Assembly (NCBI RefSeq): GCF_024105735.1
Contig: NZ_JAAAML010000002.1
Location: 496,001 to 560,000, forward strand
Reading direction: 5' to 3'
Source: Parahoeflea alexandrii
GTDB lineage: Bacteria; Pseudomonadota; Alphaproteobacteria; Rhizobiales; Rhizobiaceae
Length of the DNA stretch: 64,000 nucleotides
Under the pieces are notes generated by a model. It saw only the letters and a program-made list of their open reading frames with translations, searched no databases and was not told the DNA's origin. Below, one piece after another: positions 9,004 through 17,588 of this stretch. The stretch's first letter is position 1. Each line of letters starts with the position of its first letter. The position numbers were made by a program, and so were the translations under genes.

Positions 9004-10062
9004 ATGAAGACCGAAATTGAGACCATTCCAGGCGAAACCCCCGGCATTGCCTATGAGCTGATTGTCCACAGGCTTGCAGGCGCGGAACCGCGCGCTCCCC
9101 GCGTCTACATCCAGTCGGCTCTCCATGCCGACGAAAGGCCTGGCGTCGCGGCGATGCACTACCTGATCCCGATGCTCGAAAAGGCCGAAGCCGAAGGGCG
9201 GTTGCTGGGTTCGGTGACGCTGGTGCCGCATGCCAATCCGATCGGCGCCGCCCAGCATCTCTACGGTGACCACATGGGCCGGTTCTCGACCGGAACCCGC
9301 ACCAATTTCAACCGTGATTTCCCGGTGCCGGATGTGACCGGCATCAGGCGGCTCGACGCGGCCTCTTCTGCGGTTTTCGCCGAGCGGCGGCTGAAGAGCC
9401 GGCTATTGGAGTTGGCCGATGGCTGCCCGATCGTCCTCGACCTGCACTGTGACGACGAGGGCGTGCAATACATCTACGCACCCGAGCAGCTCTGGCCGCA
9501 AATGGCTGATCTCGCTGCTTGCCTTGATTGCGAAGCGGCCCTTTTATGGGATTCGGGCTCCGACCGGGCTTTCGAGGAGGCGGTCTTTGAGGAGATGAAG
9601 GCCCGCGCGCCCGCTGGGGATCTCACGGGCCATTGCGTCACAACCGTCGAACTGCGCGGCCAGAACGATGTCGATGCGACGCTGGGGCGAAAGGATGCCG
9701 AAGGGCTTTACCGTTTCCTGCAGGGCCGTGGCGTTGTCGCGGCTGACGCGAAGCCTCAGCCGGAACTCCGCAAGGATTTTGTCGGCCAGCCTATCCGCCA
9801 CGTCGAGATGGTGCTGGCGCCTGTTGGAGGCACCATTCTGTTCCATGTTGCGCCCGGTGAAAGGGTAGAGGCGGGGCAGGTGGTGGCTGAGATCATCGTC
9901 AGTCCCGGCCGTGAAGCTGGAACCGTGGCGGTTCCAGCACCGCAGGCCGGTTTTGTGCTGACCCGGCGCATCAGGCGCTTCATCCGCATGGGTGACAACC
10001 TGCTCAAGATCATCGGTGATCAGCCGGCAGTGGCCTCCCGCAAGGGTGCATTGGAGGACTGA
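9004..10062 (+). CDS. Succinylglutamate desuccinylase/aspartoacylase (AstE/AspA) family metallo-hydrolase
   Basis: This is a 352-residue M14-like zinc hydrolase that removes an N-acyl group from an amino acid or related small molecule. Zinc ligands are visible as H41 and E44 in SALHADERPG and a later His in VLDLHCDDEG; TRTNFNRDFP is the arginine-rich substrate segment of the family. A C-terminal small beta domain (APVGGTILFHVAPGERVEAG, about 265-340) resembles a lipoyl-type barrel, common in the longer AstE-like proteins. No ast, ectoine or arginine catabolic genes surround it, so the substrate is unknown. The next gene on the strand encodes a TAXI receptor 140 bp downstream. Confidence 0.85.
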   Translation: MKTEIETIPGETPGIAYELIVHRLAGAEPRAPRVYIQSALHADERPGVAAMHYLIPMLEKAEAEGRLLGSVTLVPHANPIGAAQHLYGDHMGRFSTGTRTNFNRDFPVPDVTGIRRLDAASSAVFAERRLKSRLLELADGCPIVLDLHCDDEGVQYIYAPEQLWPQMADLAACLDCEAALLWDSGSDRAFEEAVFEEMKARAPAGDLTGHCVTTVELRGQNDVDATLGRKDAEGLYRFLQGRGVVAADAKPQPELRKDFVGQPIRHVEMVLAPVGGTILFHVAPGERVEAGQVVAEIIVSPGREAGTVAVPAPQAGFVLTRRIRRFIRMGDNLLKIIGDQPAVASRKGALED

Positions 10063-10139
10063 ACCCCTACGGGTCCCGGATTTCCAATCACCGGCACCTG
10101 CCTGCCTTTGACTTTGCCTGCCGAAACCGCGAACCTGAC

Positions 10140-10159
10140 GCCGGTTGACCAGAACCGGC
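10140..10159. repeat. Inverted repeat between the AstE-like and TAXI genes
   Basis: GCCGGTT (10140-10146) and AACCGGC (10153-10159) form a 7-bp stem with a 6-nt loop, about 40 bp before the TAXI receptor start. There is no run of T after it, so it is not a typical terminator; a weak terminator or regulator site is possible. Confidence 0.4.
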
Positions 10160-10201
10160 AGGGGACCGGTCGTGGGCTGAACGCGTGATGTGGGGGAACA
10201 G

Positions 10202-11224
10202 ATGGGATTTCGGCTATCGGCGCTGATGCGCGTTGTCTGGACGCTGGCAATTGCAAGTGTGCTCGTCACCGGGGCAGGCGCGGCACAGGCTGCGGACATA
10301 CGCTACTTCACCATCGGAACCGCCGGGGTTGGCGGAACCTATTTTCCGCTTGCCGGTACCATTGCCAATTCGATCTCCAATCCACCCGGATCGAGGGGAT
10401 GCGACGAGGGCGGGTCTTGCGGCGTGCCCGGGCTCGTGGCCGTGGCGCAATCCTCCCATGGCTCTGTCTCAAATGTCAGCGCGATCGCGTCGGGTGGACT
10501 GAATTCCGGGTTCTCCCAGGCGGATGTCGCCTACTGGGCCTATTCGGGCACCGGCACATTCGAGGGCCGGGAGCCGATGCGCGACCTGCGCGTGATCGCC
10601 GCGCTCTACCCCGAGCATGTTCACCTGATTGCCTCGCGCTCCTCGGGTATCGCATCTGTAAAGGACCTGAAAGGCAAGCGGGTTTCGCTCGACAAGACCG
10701 ATTCGGGTACCTATCCGGACGCCGTTCTGATCCTTGAGGCCTTTGGCATCGGCGAAGCCGATATCACGGTCGAGAATCTCAAGCCGGAATCAGCATCCGA
10801 AGCCATGCGCGCGGGAGAGCTCGATGCACTGTTCTTTGTCGGTGGCTATCCGGCCCGTGCACTTGCAGAGCTCGCCGCCCAGGCTGATGTGATCCTGGTC
10901 CCGATCTCCGGACCTGAGGTGGACACCATGCTTCTCGAGCACTCGTTCTTCACCCGGGACGAAATCCCCGACGGCGCCTATCCCGATGTCGCAGGCGTCC
11001 CGACGGTTGCCGTGGGCGCGCAATGGCTGACCAGCCTGGCTGCGAGCAATGATCTGATCTACGCCATCACCGCTGCGCTGTGGAACAGCAACACGCGGCA
11101 CCTGCTCGATGTCGGTCACGCCAAGGGTGCATCCGTCACCCGCGAGACTGCGCTCGATGGAATTGGCATTCCGCTGCATCCGGGAGCCGAGCGGTACTAT
11201 CGCGAGGCCGGCATGATCAGGTAA
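10202..11224 (+). CDS. TAXI-family TRAP transporter solute receptor
   Basis: About 340 residues with a clear signal peptide (MGFRLSALMRVVWTLAIAS, cleavage near AQA-AD) followed by the family start DIRYFTIGTAGVGGTYFPLAG. TAXI receptors deliver ligands such as glutamate or other organic acids to a fused TRAP permease in the inner membrane. The ATG at 10202 has GGGGGA just upstream; the in-frame GTG at 10190 is less likely. No TRAP DctQM permease gene lies beside it: the neighbours are an acylase-like gene and the convergent soeC. The permease must be elsewhere or the receptor is an orphan. Confidence 0.9.
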   Translation: MGFRLSALMRVVWTLAIASVLVTGAGAAQAADIRYFTIGTAGVGGTYFPLAGTIANSISNPPGSRGCDEGGSCGVPGLVAVAQSSHGSVSNVSAIASGGLNSGFSQADVAYWAYSGTGTFEGREPMRDLRVIAALYPEHVHLIASRSSGIASVKDLKGKRVSLDKTDSGTYPDAVLILEAFGIGEADITVENLKPESASEAMRAGELDALFFVGGYPARALAELAAQADVILVPISGPEVDTMLLEHSFFTRDEIPDGAYPDVAGVPTVAVGAQWLTSLAASNDLIYAITAALWNSNTRHLLDVGHAKGASVTRETALDGIGIPLHPGAERYYREAGMIR

Positions 11225-11258
11225 GGCTTGACCCTTGGCAGAGCGCCGTCGCTGCGGG

Positions 11259-12170
11259 TCAGCGATGACCGTAATAGAGAGACACCGCGTGTTCGGCCTC
11301 CGCGAAAAACAGCCAGCGCTCCGCCAGCAGTCCGATCAGCATCGAGACCGCAGCCAGCAGGTTCACCAGCGCCGGTGCGCCGCTCAGGCCAACGATAGCG
11401 AGAACGAGCGCCGGTACGATCCCGCCAAGCACCAGCGCCAGCATGCGAAGCCGGCTTGCGTGCTTGCGGCCGATCCGGTGGACCATCTCGCGCGTCAGGT
11501 AATTCTCGCCGGTATGCGGGCGCTCGAGCAGCCGCACCTTGCCGATGAACCCGAGCCCCGTCGCGGTTTCGGGAGTTGAGCCGGCATCGCCAAGCCGCGA
11601 CCGGCTGGCACGCGCCCACCACATCCACTTGGCTGCCCAGGCAAGGCCGATCAGCCCGATCCCCCAGTACTCCGGCGCCTCGTGCGTGCCGAGCGCTGAG
11701 GCCAGCAGCCAGCCGGAGCCGAGCGCAAAGCCGCAATAGACCACCGGGGTGAGCCGGCTGTGCCACTGCGGCACGGTCTTGAGCTGCGCATAGATCATCG
11801 AGGTCGTGAACACCGTCAGCGCGGCGCCAAGCGCCGAAAGCAGCCCCAGCACCTGGTGCCGCGAACCAGTGGCAAGCCAGATCAGCACGTAGATGCCGAA
11901 CAGGATGAGAGTTGCGATCGCCGCAATCCCCTCGCGCGACAGCCAGCTTGAGCGCCACTGGCTCAGCGCCCGCCAGGCCCGTTCAGGATGCCCCAGGTGG
12001 AAGGTCGACGCCAGCAGGCCCGCCACCGCGAGACCCCCGCCGACAACGCCGACGAGGAACACCCAGGCGGCGGAAGCATCGACCGGAAAGCCGAGCCCGA
12101 GGAGAAAGATCATGCCGAGCCCGGCGCCCGACATGACGGTGAAGAAGATGACGGAAACGGCAGGATGCAT
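11259..12170 (-). CDS. soeC: Sulfite dehydrogenase membrane anchor (DmsC/NrfD-like)
   Basis: The 303-residue polytopic membrane protein has about eight or nine hydrophobic segments and begins MHPAVSVIFFTVMSGAGLGM, the start typical of DmsC-type anchors. It would hold the SoeAB dimer on the cytoplasmic face of the inner membrane and pass electrons to the quinone pool. The gene follows soeB by 4 bp, completing the A-B-C order. Assignment to Soe rather than to DMSO reductase depends on SoeA. Confidence 0.85.
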   Translation of the reverse strand: MHPAVSVIFFTVMSGAGLGMIFLLGLGFPVDASAAWVFLVGVVGGGLAVAGLLASTFHLGHPERAWRALSQWRSSWLSREGIAAIATLILFGIYVLIWLATGSRHQVLGLLSALGAALTVFTTSMIYAQLKTVPQWHSRLTPVVYCGFALGSGWLLASALGTHEAPEYWGIGLIGLAWAAKWMWWARASRSRLGDAGSTPETATGLGFIGKVRLLERPHTGENYLTREMVHRIGRKHASRLRMLALVLGGIVPALVLAIVGLSGAPALVNLLAAVSMLIGLLAERWLFFAEAEHAVSLYYGHR

Positions 12171-12174
12171 GGGA

Positions 12175-12921
12175 CTATCCGAGTTTGTCGAGCGCGGCGT
12201 CGAGCCAGCCGAGGAATCCGTCGGCCTTAGGCACGGAAGCCGGGGCGGCGGCGGATGGAGCCGCGGCCTGCGGGCGGGTCTTCGGACGCGGCGGCAGGTA
12301 CTTGTTGACCGGGTGGGTCTCCATCTCCGGCATCAGGTCGATGCCGCCACGCTCGGCGACCAGCCGCGAGACGTCTGACTCCGGATCGTTGAAATCGCCG
12401 AAATGCCGCGCGCTCGAGGGACAGGTGCGCACGCAGGCCGGAATCCGGTCTTCTTCGGGTAAGGTTTCGCTGTAGATCCGGTCGACGCAGAGCGTGCATT
12501 TCTTCATCACGTTCTCGACCGGATCCATCTCGCGCGCGCCGTAGGGGCAGGCCCAGGCGCAGAGCCCGCAGCCGATGCACAGGTCCTCGGTGACCAGCAC
12601 GATGCCATCTTCCGGGCGCTTGTGGCTGGCGCCGGTCGGGCACACGGTCACGCAGGGCGCATCATCGCAATGCAGGCAGGATTTCGGGAAATGCACGATC
12701 TGCGCCGGCGCGTCATCGGGCGTCACCTCGAAGGTGTGGATCCGGTTCAGCCAGGCCCCGGAAACATCTGAACCATAGGCATCTATGTCGGCCAGCGGCG
12801 AGGCGCCGGCACCTGTGTTCCATTCCTTGCAGTTGACCGCACAGGCATGGCATCCGACGCAGGTGTCGAGATCGATGACCAGGCCAAGCCGCTTTTCGGT
12901 GGTGGCGGGAAGACTGGTCAT
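12175..12921 (-). CDS. soeB: Sulfite dehydrogenase iron-sulfur subunit
   Basis: A 248-residue ferredoxin-type subunit with four cysteine clusters, in order: CVGCHACAVNC, CLHCDDAPCVTVC, CIGCGLCAWAC, and CTLC with a later CVRTC. These would bind four [4Fe-4S] clusters that carry electrons from the molybdenum site to the membrane anchor. A proline- and alanine-rich C-terminal tail of about 40 residues is extra compared with DmsB. The start overlaps the end of soeA by 4 bp. Confidence 0.9.
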   Translation of the reverse strand: MTSLPATTEKRLGLVIDLDTCVGCHACAVNCKEWNTGAGASPLADIDAYGSDVSGAWLNRIHTFEVTPDDAPAQIVHFPKSCLHCDDAPCVTVCPTGASHKRPEDGIVLVTEDLCIGCGLCAWACPYGAREMDPVENVMKKCTLCVDRIYSETLPEEDRIPACVRTCPSSARHFGDFNDPESDVSRLVAERGGIDLMPEMETHPVNKYLPPRPKTRPQAAAPSAAAPASVPKADGFLGWLDAALDKLG

Positions 12922-15758
12922 ATGGCTTTCCCCCGTCCGAACGCCACGTTGGTCGGCGCCTCTCCAACCGGACTTTTCTGTGCTCTGACGTCAGGCAGGC
13001 TTTGCCCGCTGCTCTGGTCGGCATCCCTGCGGATCGAAACCCGCAGATCGAACCAGGCCGCCTGTCCGGTGATCGGGTCGGAATTGGCCCAGCGACGCCC
13101 GTCGCCTTTCGGCGGCAGCAACTCGTCGATCAGGTGGTTGAGCAGGAAGCCGCGCGTCGCTTCCGGTGCATCCTTGTCGAGCGCCCAGGCCCCGGCGCGC
13201 TTGCCGATGGCGTTCCATGTCCACAGCGTCGAACCGTTGACCGCGTCCATGCGCGCAATCTTGACCCGGATCTCGCCCGATTGGGAGGACACGAGCGCCC
13301 AGTCACCAGTCTCCAATCCTTGGGCGTCGCAGACCTCGCCCGGGACATACAGCGCGTTTTCGCCGTGAATTTGCCTCAGCCAGGCATTCTGGGAGCCCCA
13401 GGAATGATACATCGCCGCCGGCCGCTGAGTAATCGCGTGCAGCGGATAGGCGTTCTCATCCAGCCCGTCGTCGGCAAAGGGTGGGTACCAGGTCGGCAAA
13501 GGGTCGAAACAGGTCCTGATCCGCTCGCGGTGATGTTCCGGCGGCATCGGCTTGATCTTGCCTTCGGCGGCAAGCTGGAACTTGCGCAAGGGCTCCAGAT
13601 AGAGCTGGAAGATGTTTTCCACCGGCCCGTCCTGCAGCCCTTTTTCAATCGCCCAGTCGCTCCACGCCCGGTTGGCGTGTTTGAAGTAATGCGCCTCTTG
13701 CGGCACATGCACCTGCGAGAAGCCGCCGTTCTCAATGTAGCGCTTGATCTGGTCCGGATTGGGCTTGCCCCGGCCGGTCTTGTCGCCGTCTTCGCCGCGC
13801 CAGCCCGACAGCGGCCCGATGCCCGGCTTGCGCTGGTGATTGACGATATAGTCGGCATAGTTCTTGTAGACCGGCGAGCCGTCCTCGGCGACCATGCCCG
13901 GCAGTTTCAGCCGTGCGCCGAGATCGAGCAGCACGCTCTGGAAGCCGCGCACGTCGCGATCGGGCTCGACCACCGGCCAGCGGATCGAATCGCACAGCGC
14001 CTCGGGCTCGCTGATCGGCCGATCGAGCAGCGAGATGCAGTCATGCCGTTCGAGATAGGTGGTGTCGGGCAGGATCAGGTCGGCAAACGCCACCATCTCC
14101 GAGGAATAGGCGTCCGAATAGATGATCTTCGGAATCACGTACTCGCCGTCCGCGTCCTTGTCGGTCAGCATCTTCATCACCGAAGAGCTGTTCATCGATG
14201 AATTCCAGGCCATGTTGGCCATGTACATGAACAGGACATCGATGCCGTAGGGATCGCGCGCATGGGCATTGGAAATCACCATGTGCATCATGCCGTGCGC
14301 CGACAGCGGCGCATCCCAGGAAAACGCCTTGTCGATGCGCTGGGCGGTCTCGCCGTCGGCTTCGAGCAGCAGATCTTCCGGTCCGCGCGGATAGCCCAGA
14401 TGCGGCCCGGCCAGCGCCGTGTCGGCGCAGGCGCCGCCATGCGGTCGCGGCTGGCCGGCAACCGGCCGCGGGTAGGGCGGCTTGAAGCGGAATCCTCCGG
14501 GGCAATCGATCGATCCGACCAGGATCTGCAGCATGTGCAGCGCGCGGCAGGTCTGGAACCCGTTGGAATGGGCTGAAATCCCGCGCATCGCGTGAAACGC
14601 CACCGGTCGACCGATCATCCGCTCGTGCCGCTCGCCCTTCATGTCGGTCCAGGGCCGCTCGATCACCACTTCGCGCTCGAAGGCGGCTGCGGCGATCTCG
14701 CCGGCGATGCGGGTGATGGTGTCGGCAGCAATTCCGGTCCGCTCGGCAACGGCTGCAGGCGCGTACTGCGGATCGAGATATTTTTGCGCCAGCAGTTCGA
14801 ACACAGGAATGGCGTGACGGCCGTCCGGCAGTTCGAAACGGCCCTTCAGCGCCGGCTTGATCCCCGGGGTTGCAGACGAGACGGGCTTGCCGGTCTGCCG
14901 GTCGGCCACAAGCGGGACACCTTCGTCGTCGCGCGCAAACAACCCGTGACCGGCGCCCTCCGCATCGTCGATCACCAGCCAGGGCGCGTTGGTGTAGCGG
15001 ATCAGGTAGTCGAGATCGATCTTGCCGGTGCGCATCAGCTCGTGCACCAGCGCCAGGATCAGCAGCCCGTCGGTGCCCGGCGTGATGCCGAGCCATTCAT
15101 CGGCAATCGCGTTGTAGCCGGTCCGCACCGGATTGACGCCGATCACCTTGACGCCGCGCTCCTTGAGTTTGCCCAGGCCCATCTTGATCGGGTTGGAATC
15201 GTGATCCTCGGCCACGCCGAAAATCATGAACAGCTCGGTCTTCTCCCAGTCCGGTGCTCCAAACTCCCAAAAGGCCCCGCCCATCGTGTAGATGCCGGCG
15301 GCAGCCATGTTGACCGAGCAGAAACCGCCATGGGCTGCGTAATTGGGAGTACCGTACTGCTGCGCCCACCAGCCGGTCATCGACTGGCTCTGGTCGCGCC
15401 CGGTGAAGAATGCTAGCTTCCGCGGATCGGAGCTGCGGACCTCACCGAGCCATTGGGTGGCAAGCTCCAGCGCCTCGTCCCATTCGATTTCCTTGAATTC
15501 GCCCGAACCTCGTTCGCCGGTCCTTAGCAAGGGCTTCTTCAGCCGTGCCGGTGAATAATGCTGCATGATCCCCGCCGACCCCTTGGCGCAGAGCACGCCC
15601 TTGTTGATCGGGTGATCCCGGTTGCCCTCGATATAGTGGACCTTGCCTTCCGCCATGTGGACATTGATGCCGCACCTGCAGGCACACATGTAACAGGTGG
15701 TCTTGCGAATTTCGGTCTTGCCGTCAGCCGCGCCCGGAGCCCTGCTGGTCTGGTTCAT
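12918..15758 (-). CDS. soeA: Sulfite:quinone oxidoreductase, molybdopterin catalytic subunit
   Basis: A 946-residue member of the DMSO reductase superfamily that resembles SoeA of purple sulfur bacteria, the cytoplasmic enzyme oxidising sulfite to sulfate. The N-terminal [4Fe-4S] motif is C22-x2-C25-x3-C29 with C57 in GVLCAKG. C147 in HGGFCSVNMAA is the likely molybdenum ligand. There is no twin-arginine signal peptide, which fits a cytoplasm-facing enzyme and argues against periplasmic DMSO or polysulfide reductases. Family residues near 110-260 (FTGRDQSQSMTG, NYAAHGGFCSVN, VAEDHDSNPIKM, NPVRTGYNAIADEW) match what I remember of Allochromatium SoeA. Related families include assimilatory nitrate and formate enzymes, but these fit less well. 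Confidence 0.85.
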   Translation of the reverse strand: MNQTSRAPGAADGKTEIRKTTCYMCACRCGINVHMAEGKVHYIEGNRDHPINKGVLCAKGSAGIMQHYSPARLKKPLLRTGERGSGEFKEIEWDEALELATQWLGEVRSSDPRKLAFFTGRDQSQSMTGWWAQQYGTPNYAAHGGFCSVNMAAAGIYTMGGAFWEFGAPDWEKTELFMIFGVAEDHDSNPIKMGLGKLKERGVKVIGVNPVRTGYNAIADEWLGITPGTDGLLILALVHELMRTGKIDLDYLIRYTNAPWLVIDDAEGAGHGLFARDDEGVPLVADRQTGKPVSSATPGIKPALKGRFELPDGRHAIPVFELLAQKYLDPQYAPAAVAERTGIAADTITRIAGEIAAAAFEREVVIERPWTDMKGERHERMIGRPVAFHAMRGISAHSNGFQTCRALHMLQILVGSIDCPGGFRFKPPYPRPVAGQPRPHGGACADTALAGPHLGYPRGPEDLLLEADGETAQRIDKAFSWDAPLSAHGMMHMVISNAHARDPYGIDVLFMYMANMAWNSSMNSSSVMKMLTDKDADGEYVIPKIIYSDAYSSEMVAFADLILPDTTYLERHDCISLLDRPISEPEALCDSIRWPVVEPDRDVRGFQSVLLDLGARLKLPGMVAEDGSPVYKNYADYIVNHQRKPGIGPLSGWRGEDGDKTGRGKPNPDQIKRYIENGGFSQVHVPQEAHYFKHANRAWSDWAIEKGLQDGPVENIFQLYLEPLRKFQLAAEGKIKPMPPEHHRERIRTCFDPLPTWYPPFADDGLDENAYPLHAITQRPAAMYHSWGSQNAWLRQIHGENALYVPGEVCDAQGLETGDWALVSSQSGEIRVKIARMDAVNGSTLWTWNAIGKRAGAWALDKDAPEATRGFLLNHLIDELLPPKGDGRRWANSDPITGQAAWFDLRVSIRRDADQSSGQSLPDVRAQKSPVGEAPTNVAFGRGKAI

Positions 15759-15912
15759 TCACCCTCCCCAAGACGTGCTGCCCGATAGCCTCGTTGCAAC
15801 ACGTTTTCGTCTTTGCCCCTAAAGGCAAACCGACGTCGCCCGCCTCCGCGACCGCACGTCAAACGGACCGTGCAGCCGGGAAAATGTCAAGCCGGGTGGA
15901 TAAAGCCAGTTT

Positions 15913-15926
15913 ACCTAGTTCTAGGT
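15913..15926. promoter_or_regulatory. Perfect inverted repeat upstream of soeA (operator candidate)
   Basis: ACCTAG (15913-15918) and CTAGGT (15921-15926), spaced by TT, form a 14-bp palindrome about 155 bp upstream of the soeA start. It sits in the 292-bp space between soeA and the ArsR-family gene. Its symmetry and spacing suit a dimeric regulator, but it does not resemble the AT-rich SqrR/BigR boxes I recall, so the binding protein is unknown. Confidence 0.45.
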
Positions 15927-15951
15927 CCAGATAGGCGCAGGCACGGGGAGA

Positions 15952-15972
15952 CCTGCATCTTGGGCATGCAGG
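15952..15972. repeat. Inverted repeat, possible hairpin downstream of the ArsR-family gene
   Basis: CCTGCAT (15952-15958) and ATGCAGG (15966-15972) form a perfect 7-bp stem with a 7-nt loop, about 80 bp past the end of the ArsR-family gene in its reading direction. No T-run follows on the minus strand. It could be a factor-independent terminator without a U-tract, or a second operator upstream of soeA. Confidence 0.4.
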
Positions 15973-16050
15973 CGGAGTGAGCCGCTAAGCGATCGCTGGC
16001 GCGGCAAGTAGGAAACAGATCCGGAGACTTCGCGCCCGGAACCGAAATGA

Positions 16051-16386
16051 TCAGCAGGCAGCTTTTCCCGGTGGTCTGCAATAAAGCCCGTGCAGAACCT
16101 CAAGCACCGCACCCACTTCCTTGCCTTTCAGCGAATAATAGATGGTCTGGGCGTCCCGCCGGGTGTTGACCAGATCCGCGTCGCGCAACTTTCGCAGATG
16201 GTGCGACATTGCCGGTTGCGACAGGCCCGCCATGTCGGCCAGCTTCAAGACGCTCTGTTCGCCATCAAGCAGGATGCACAGGATACGCAGCCGGACGGGT
16301 TGCGACAGCATCTCCATCAGTTTGGCCGCTTCACTCATCCGCGGCTCCATTTCAAGCATGTCCTGGGCGTCAAGCATCTCCGGCAT
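16051..16386 (-). CDS. ArsR-family repressor with SqrR/BigR-type cysteine pair
   Basis: The 111-residue winged-helix regulator contains the ArsR helix-turn-helix MAGLSQPAMSHHLRKLRDADLV (about 52-73), split here as AGLSQPAMSHHLRKL and RDADLV, and the wing RRDAQTIYYSL. Cysteines lie at 37 (RLRILCILL), 103 (HGLYC) and 111. The 66-residue separation of C37 and C103 equals that of the reactive pair in the persulfide sensors SqrR and BigR, and both local contexts match those proteins. Metal-binding ELCVCDL-type motifs are absent. The gene lies 292 bp upstream of soeA on the same strand, so control of sulfite oxidation by reactive sulfur is plausible. Confidence 0.85.
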   Translation of the reverse strand: MPEMLDAQDMLEMEPRMSEAAKLMEMLSQPVRLRILCILLDGEQSVLKLADMAGLSQPAMSHHLRKLRDADLVNTRRDAQTIYYSLKGKEVGAVLEVLHGLYCRPPGKAAC

Positions 16387-16437
16387 CCCGTTCGATCACA
16401 TTAATGAGCTCTTATATAAGGAAGTCTCACCGATGTT

Positions 16438-17463
16438 TCAACCTGCAAACGCTCCGGTGCTGTCGCGCTCGATCAGCTCAACATCGAGGATGGTCGTCTC
16501 GATCGGTGGGTTGGAGCTGGCGCCGATATGCTCAATCAGTACCCGGGCGGCGGTCAGGCCCAGCTTTTTTCGCGGTTGCCGTATCGTCGTCAATGCCGGA
16601 ATGAAGCACTGGGCTATGGCGATATCGTCAAAGCCGACGACGGAGACATCGCCAGGAACCGATATCCCTTGCCGTGCCAATTCCGAGATGAACCCGAATG
16701 CCATCTGGTCGGACTGGCTGAACACGGCGCTGGGTCTCTGATCCAGTTCGAGCCAGCTTTGCGCTGCCCGCGCACCGGCATCAAGGCTGAAGTCGCCTGC
16801 GAAGACATGTTCGGGCGCCATTGCCAGGCCCTTTTCCGTCAAGGCATCGATGGCACCCTTGCTCCTGGCATGGGTCAGAACATTATCATCCGGGCCGGTG
16901 ATCATGCCGATGATCCGGTGCCCCAACCCCGCAAGATGGGCGATCGCGAGCTCGCCCCCATGTGCGTTGTTGGCGCGAACGGATGAAAATTCGCCCCCCG
17001 GCGTCCATTCGCAGGCAAAGATGATCGGCGGAGCCCCGATACCGGAACTGGCGACTGCCAGAATGGCGTCTGGCAGCGAGCCGTCGAGCGCGATGATCCC
17101 GTCGGCCCGGGTGGCGTGCAGGTATTCGAGAACCAGTTGCGGCTTCATGTGCGCCTGCCGCGTATCGACGACAAGCATGTTGATATCGCTTTCCGACAGC
17201 ACCGTCTCGATCCCGGCGAGGATTTCGGAGAAGAACGGATTGCCGATATTGGGAACCAGGATGACGATCGCGCCGGTGCGCTGACGCCGCAGGTTCCGCG
17301 CCGACAGATTGACCCGGTACCCGGTCTTCTCTGCTGCGGCAAGAACTGTGTTACGCGTTGATTCAGCGACGCTTTCCGGTTTGCTCAAGGCGCGGCTGAC
17401 GGTCGCGGTGGAGACCCCTGCGAGCCGTGCGACATCGGTAATCTTGGGAGCTTTGGGTTCCAT
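16438..17463 (-). CDS. LacI-family transcriptional repressor
   Basis: About 341 residues. The N-terminal helix-turn-helix and hinge (ITDVARLAGVSTATVSRAL, then KTGYRVNLSARNLR) are typical, followed by a periplasmic-binding-protein-like sensor domain with family segments such as GAIVILVPNIGNPFFSEI and VSVVGFDDIAIAQCF. The start is uncertain: ATG 17463 gives the usual short leader, while ATG 17475 and a TTG at 17514 are also in frame. It is divergent from the sugar ABC operon, and two operator-like sites lie in the shared intergenic region, so it should be the local repressor, released by a sugar or disaccharide. Confidence 0.93.
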   Translation of the reverse strand: MEPKAPKITDVARLAGVSTATVSRALSKPESVAESTRNTVLAAAEKTGYRVNLSARNLRRQRTGAIVILVPNIGNPFFSEILAGIETVLSESDINMLVVDTRQAHMKPQLVLEYLHATRADGIIALDGSLPDAILAVASSGIGAPPIIFACEWTPGGEFSSVRANNAHGGELAIAHLAGLGHRIIGMITGPDDNVLTHARSKGAIDALTEKGLAMAPEHVFAGDFSLDAGARAAQSWLELDQRPSAVFSQSDQMAFGFISELARQGISVPGDVSVVGFDDIAIAQCFIPALTTIRQPRKKLGLTAARVLIEHIGASSNPPIETTILDVELIERDSTGAFAG

Positions 17464-17553
17464 GATGAGTTGCATTCCCGCTTCTGGGAGACGGGCTTGA
17501 GGCACGTTCCGCAAATATCACTTGACTCCAAATCTCATCGCGGTCAACCTTTA

Positions 17554-17567
17554 TGTAATCGATTGCA
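17554..17567. promoter_or_regulatory. LacI-type operator, copy 1
   Basis: TGTAATCGATTGCA is a near-perfect palindrome centred on ATCGAT, in the 223-bp space between the LacI-type gene and the sugar-binding protein gene. The same core recurs 35 bp further on. LacI-family operators of alphaproteobacterial sugar operons commonly have this TGTAATCGATT form. Confidence 0.8.
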
Positions 17568-17588
17568 GTGCAGCATTTTATTCTTCGA

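Noticed and set aside
12175-15758. DMSO or polysulfide reductase assignment for the molybdoenzyme
   Set aside because: There is no Tat signal on the catalytic subunit, and the sequence blocks around the Mo ligand fit the SoeA group better.
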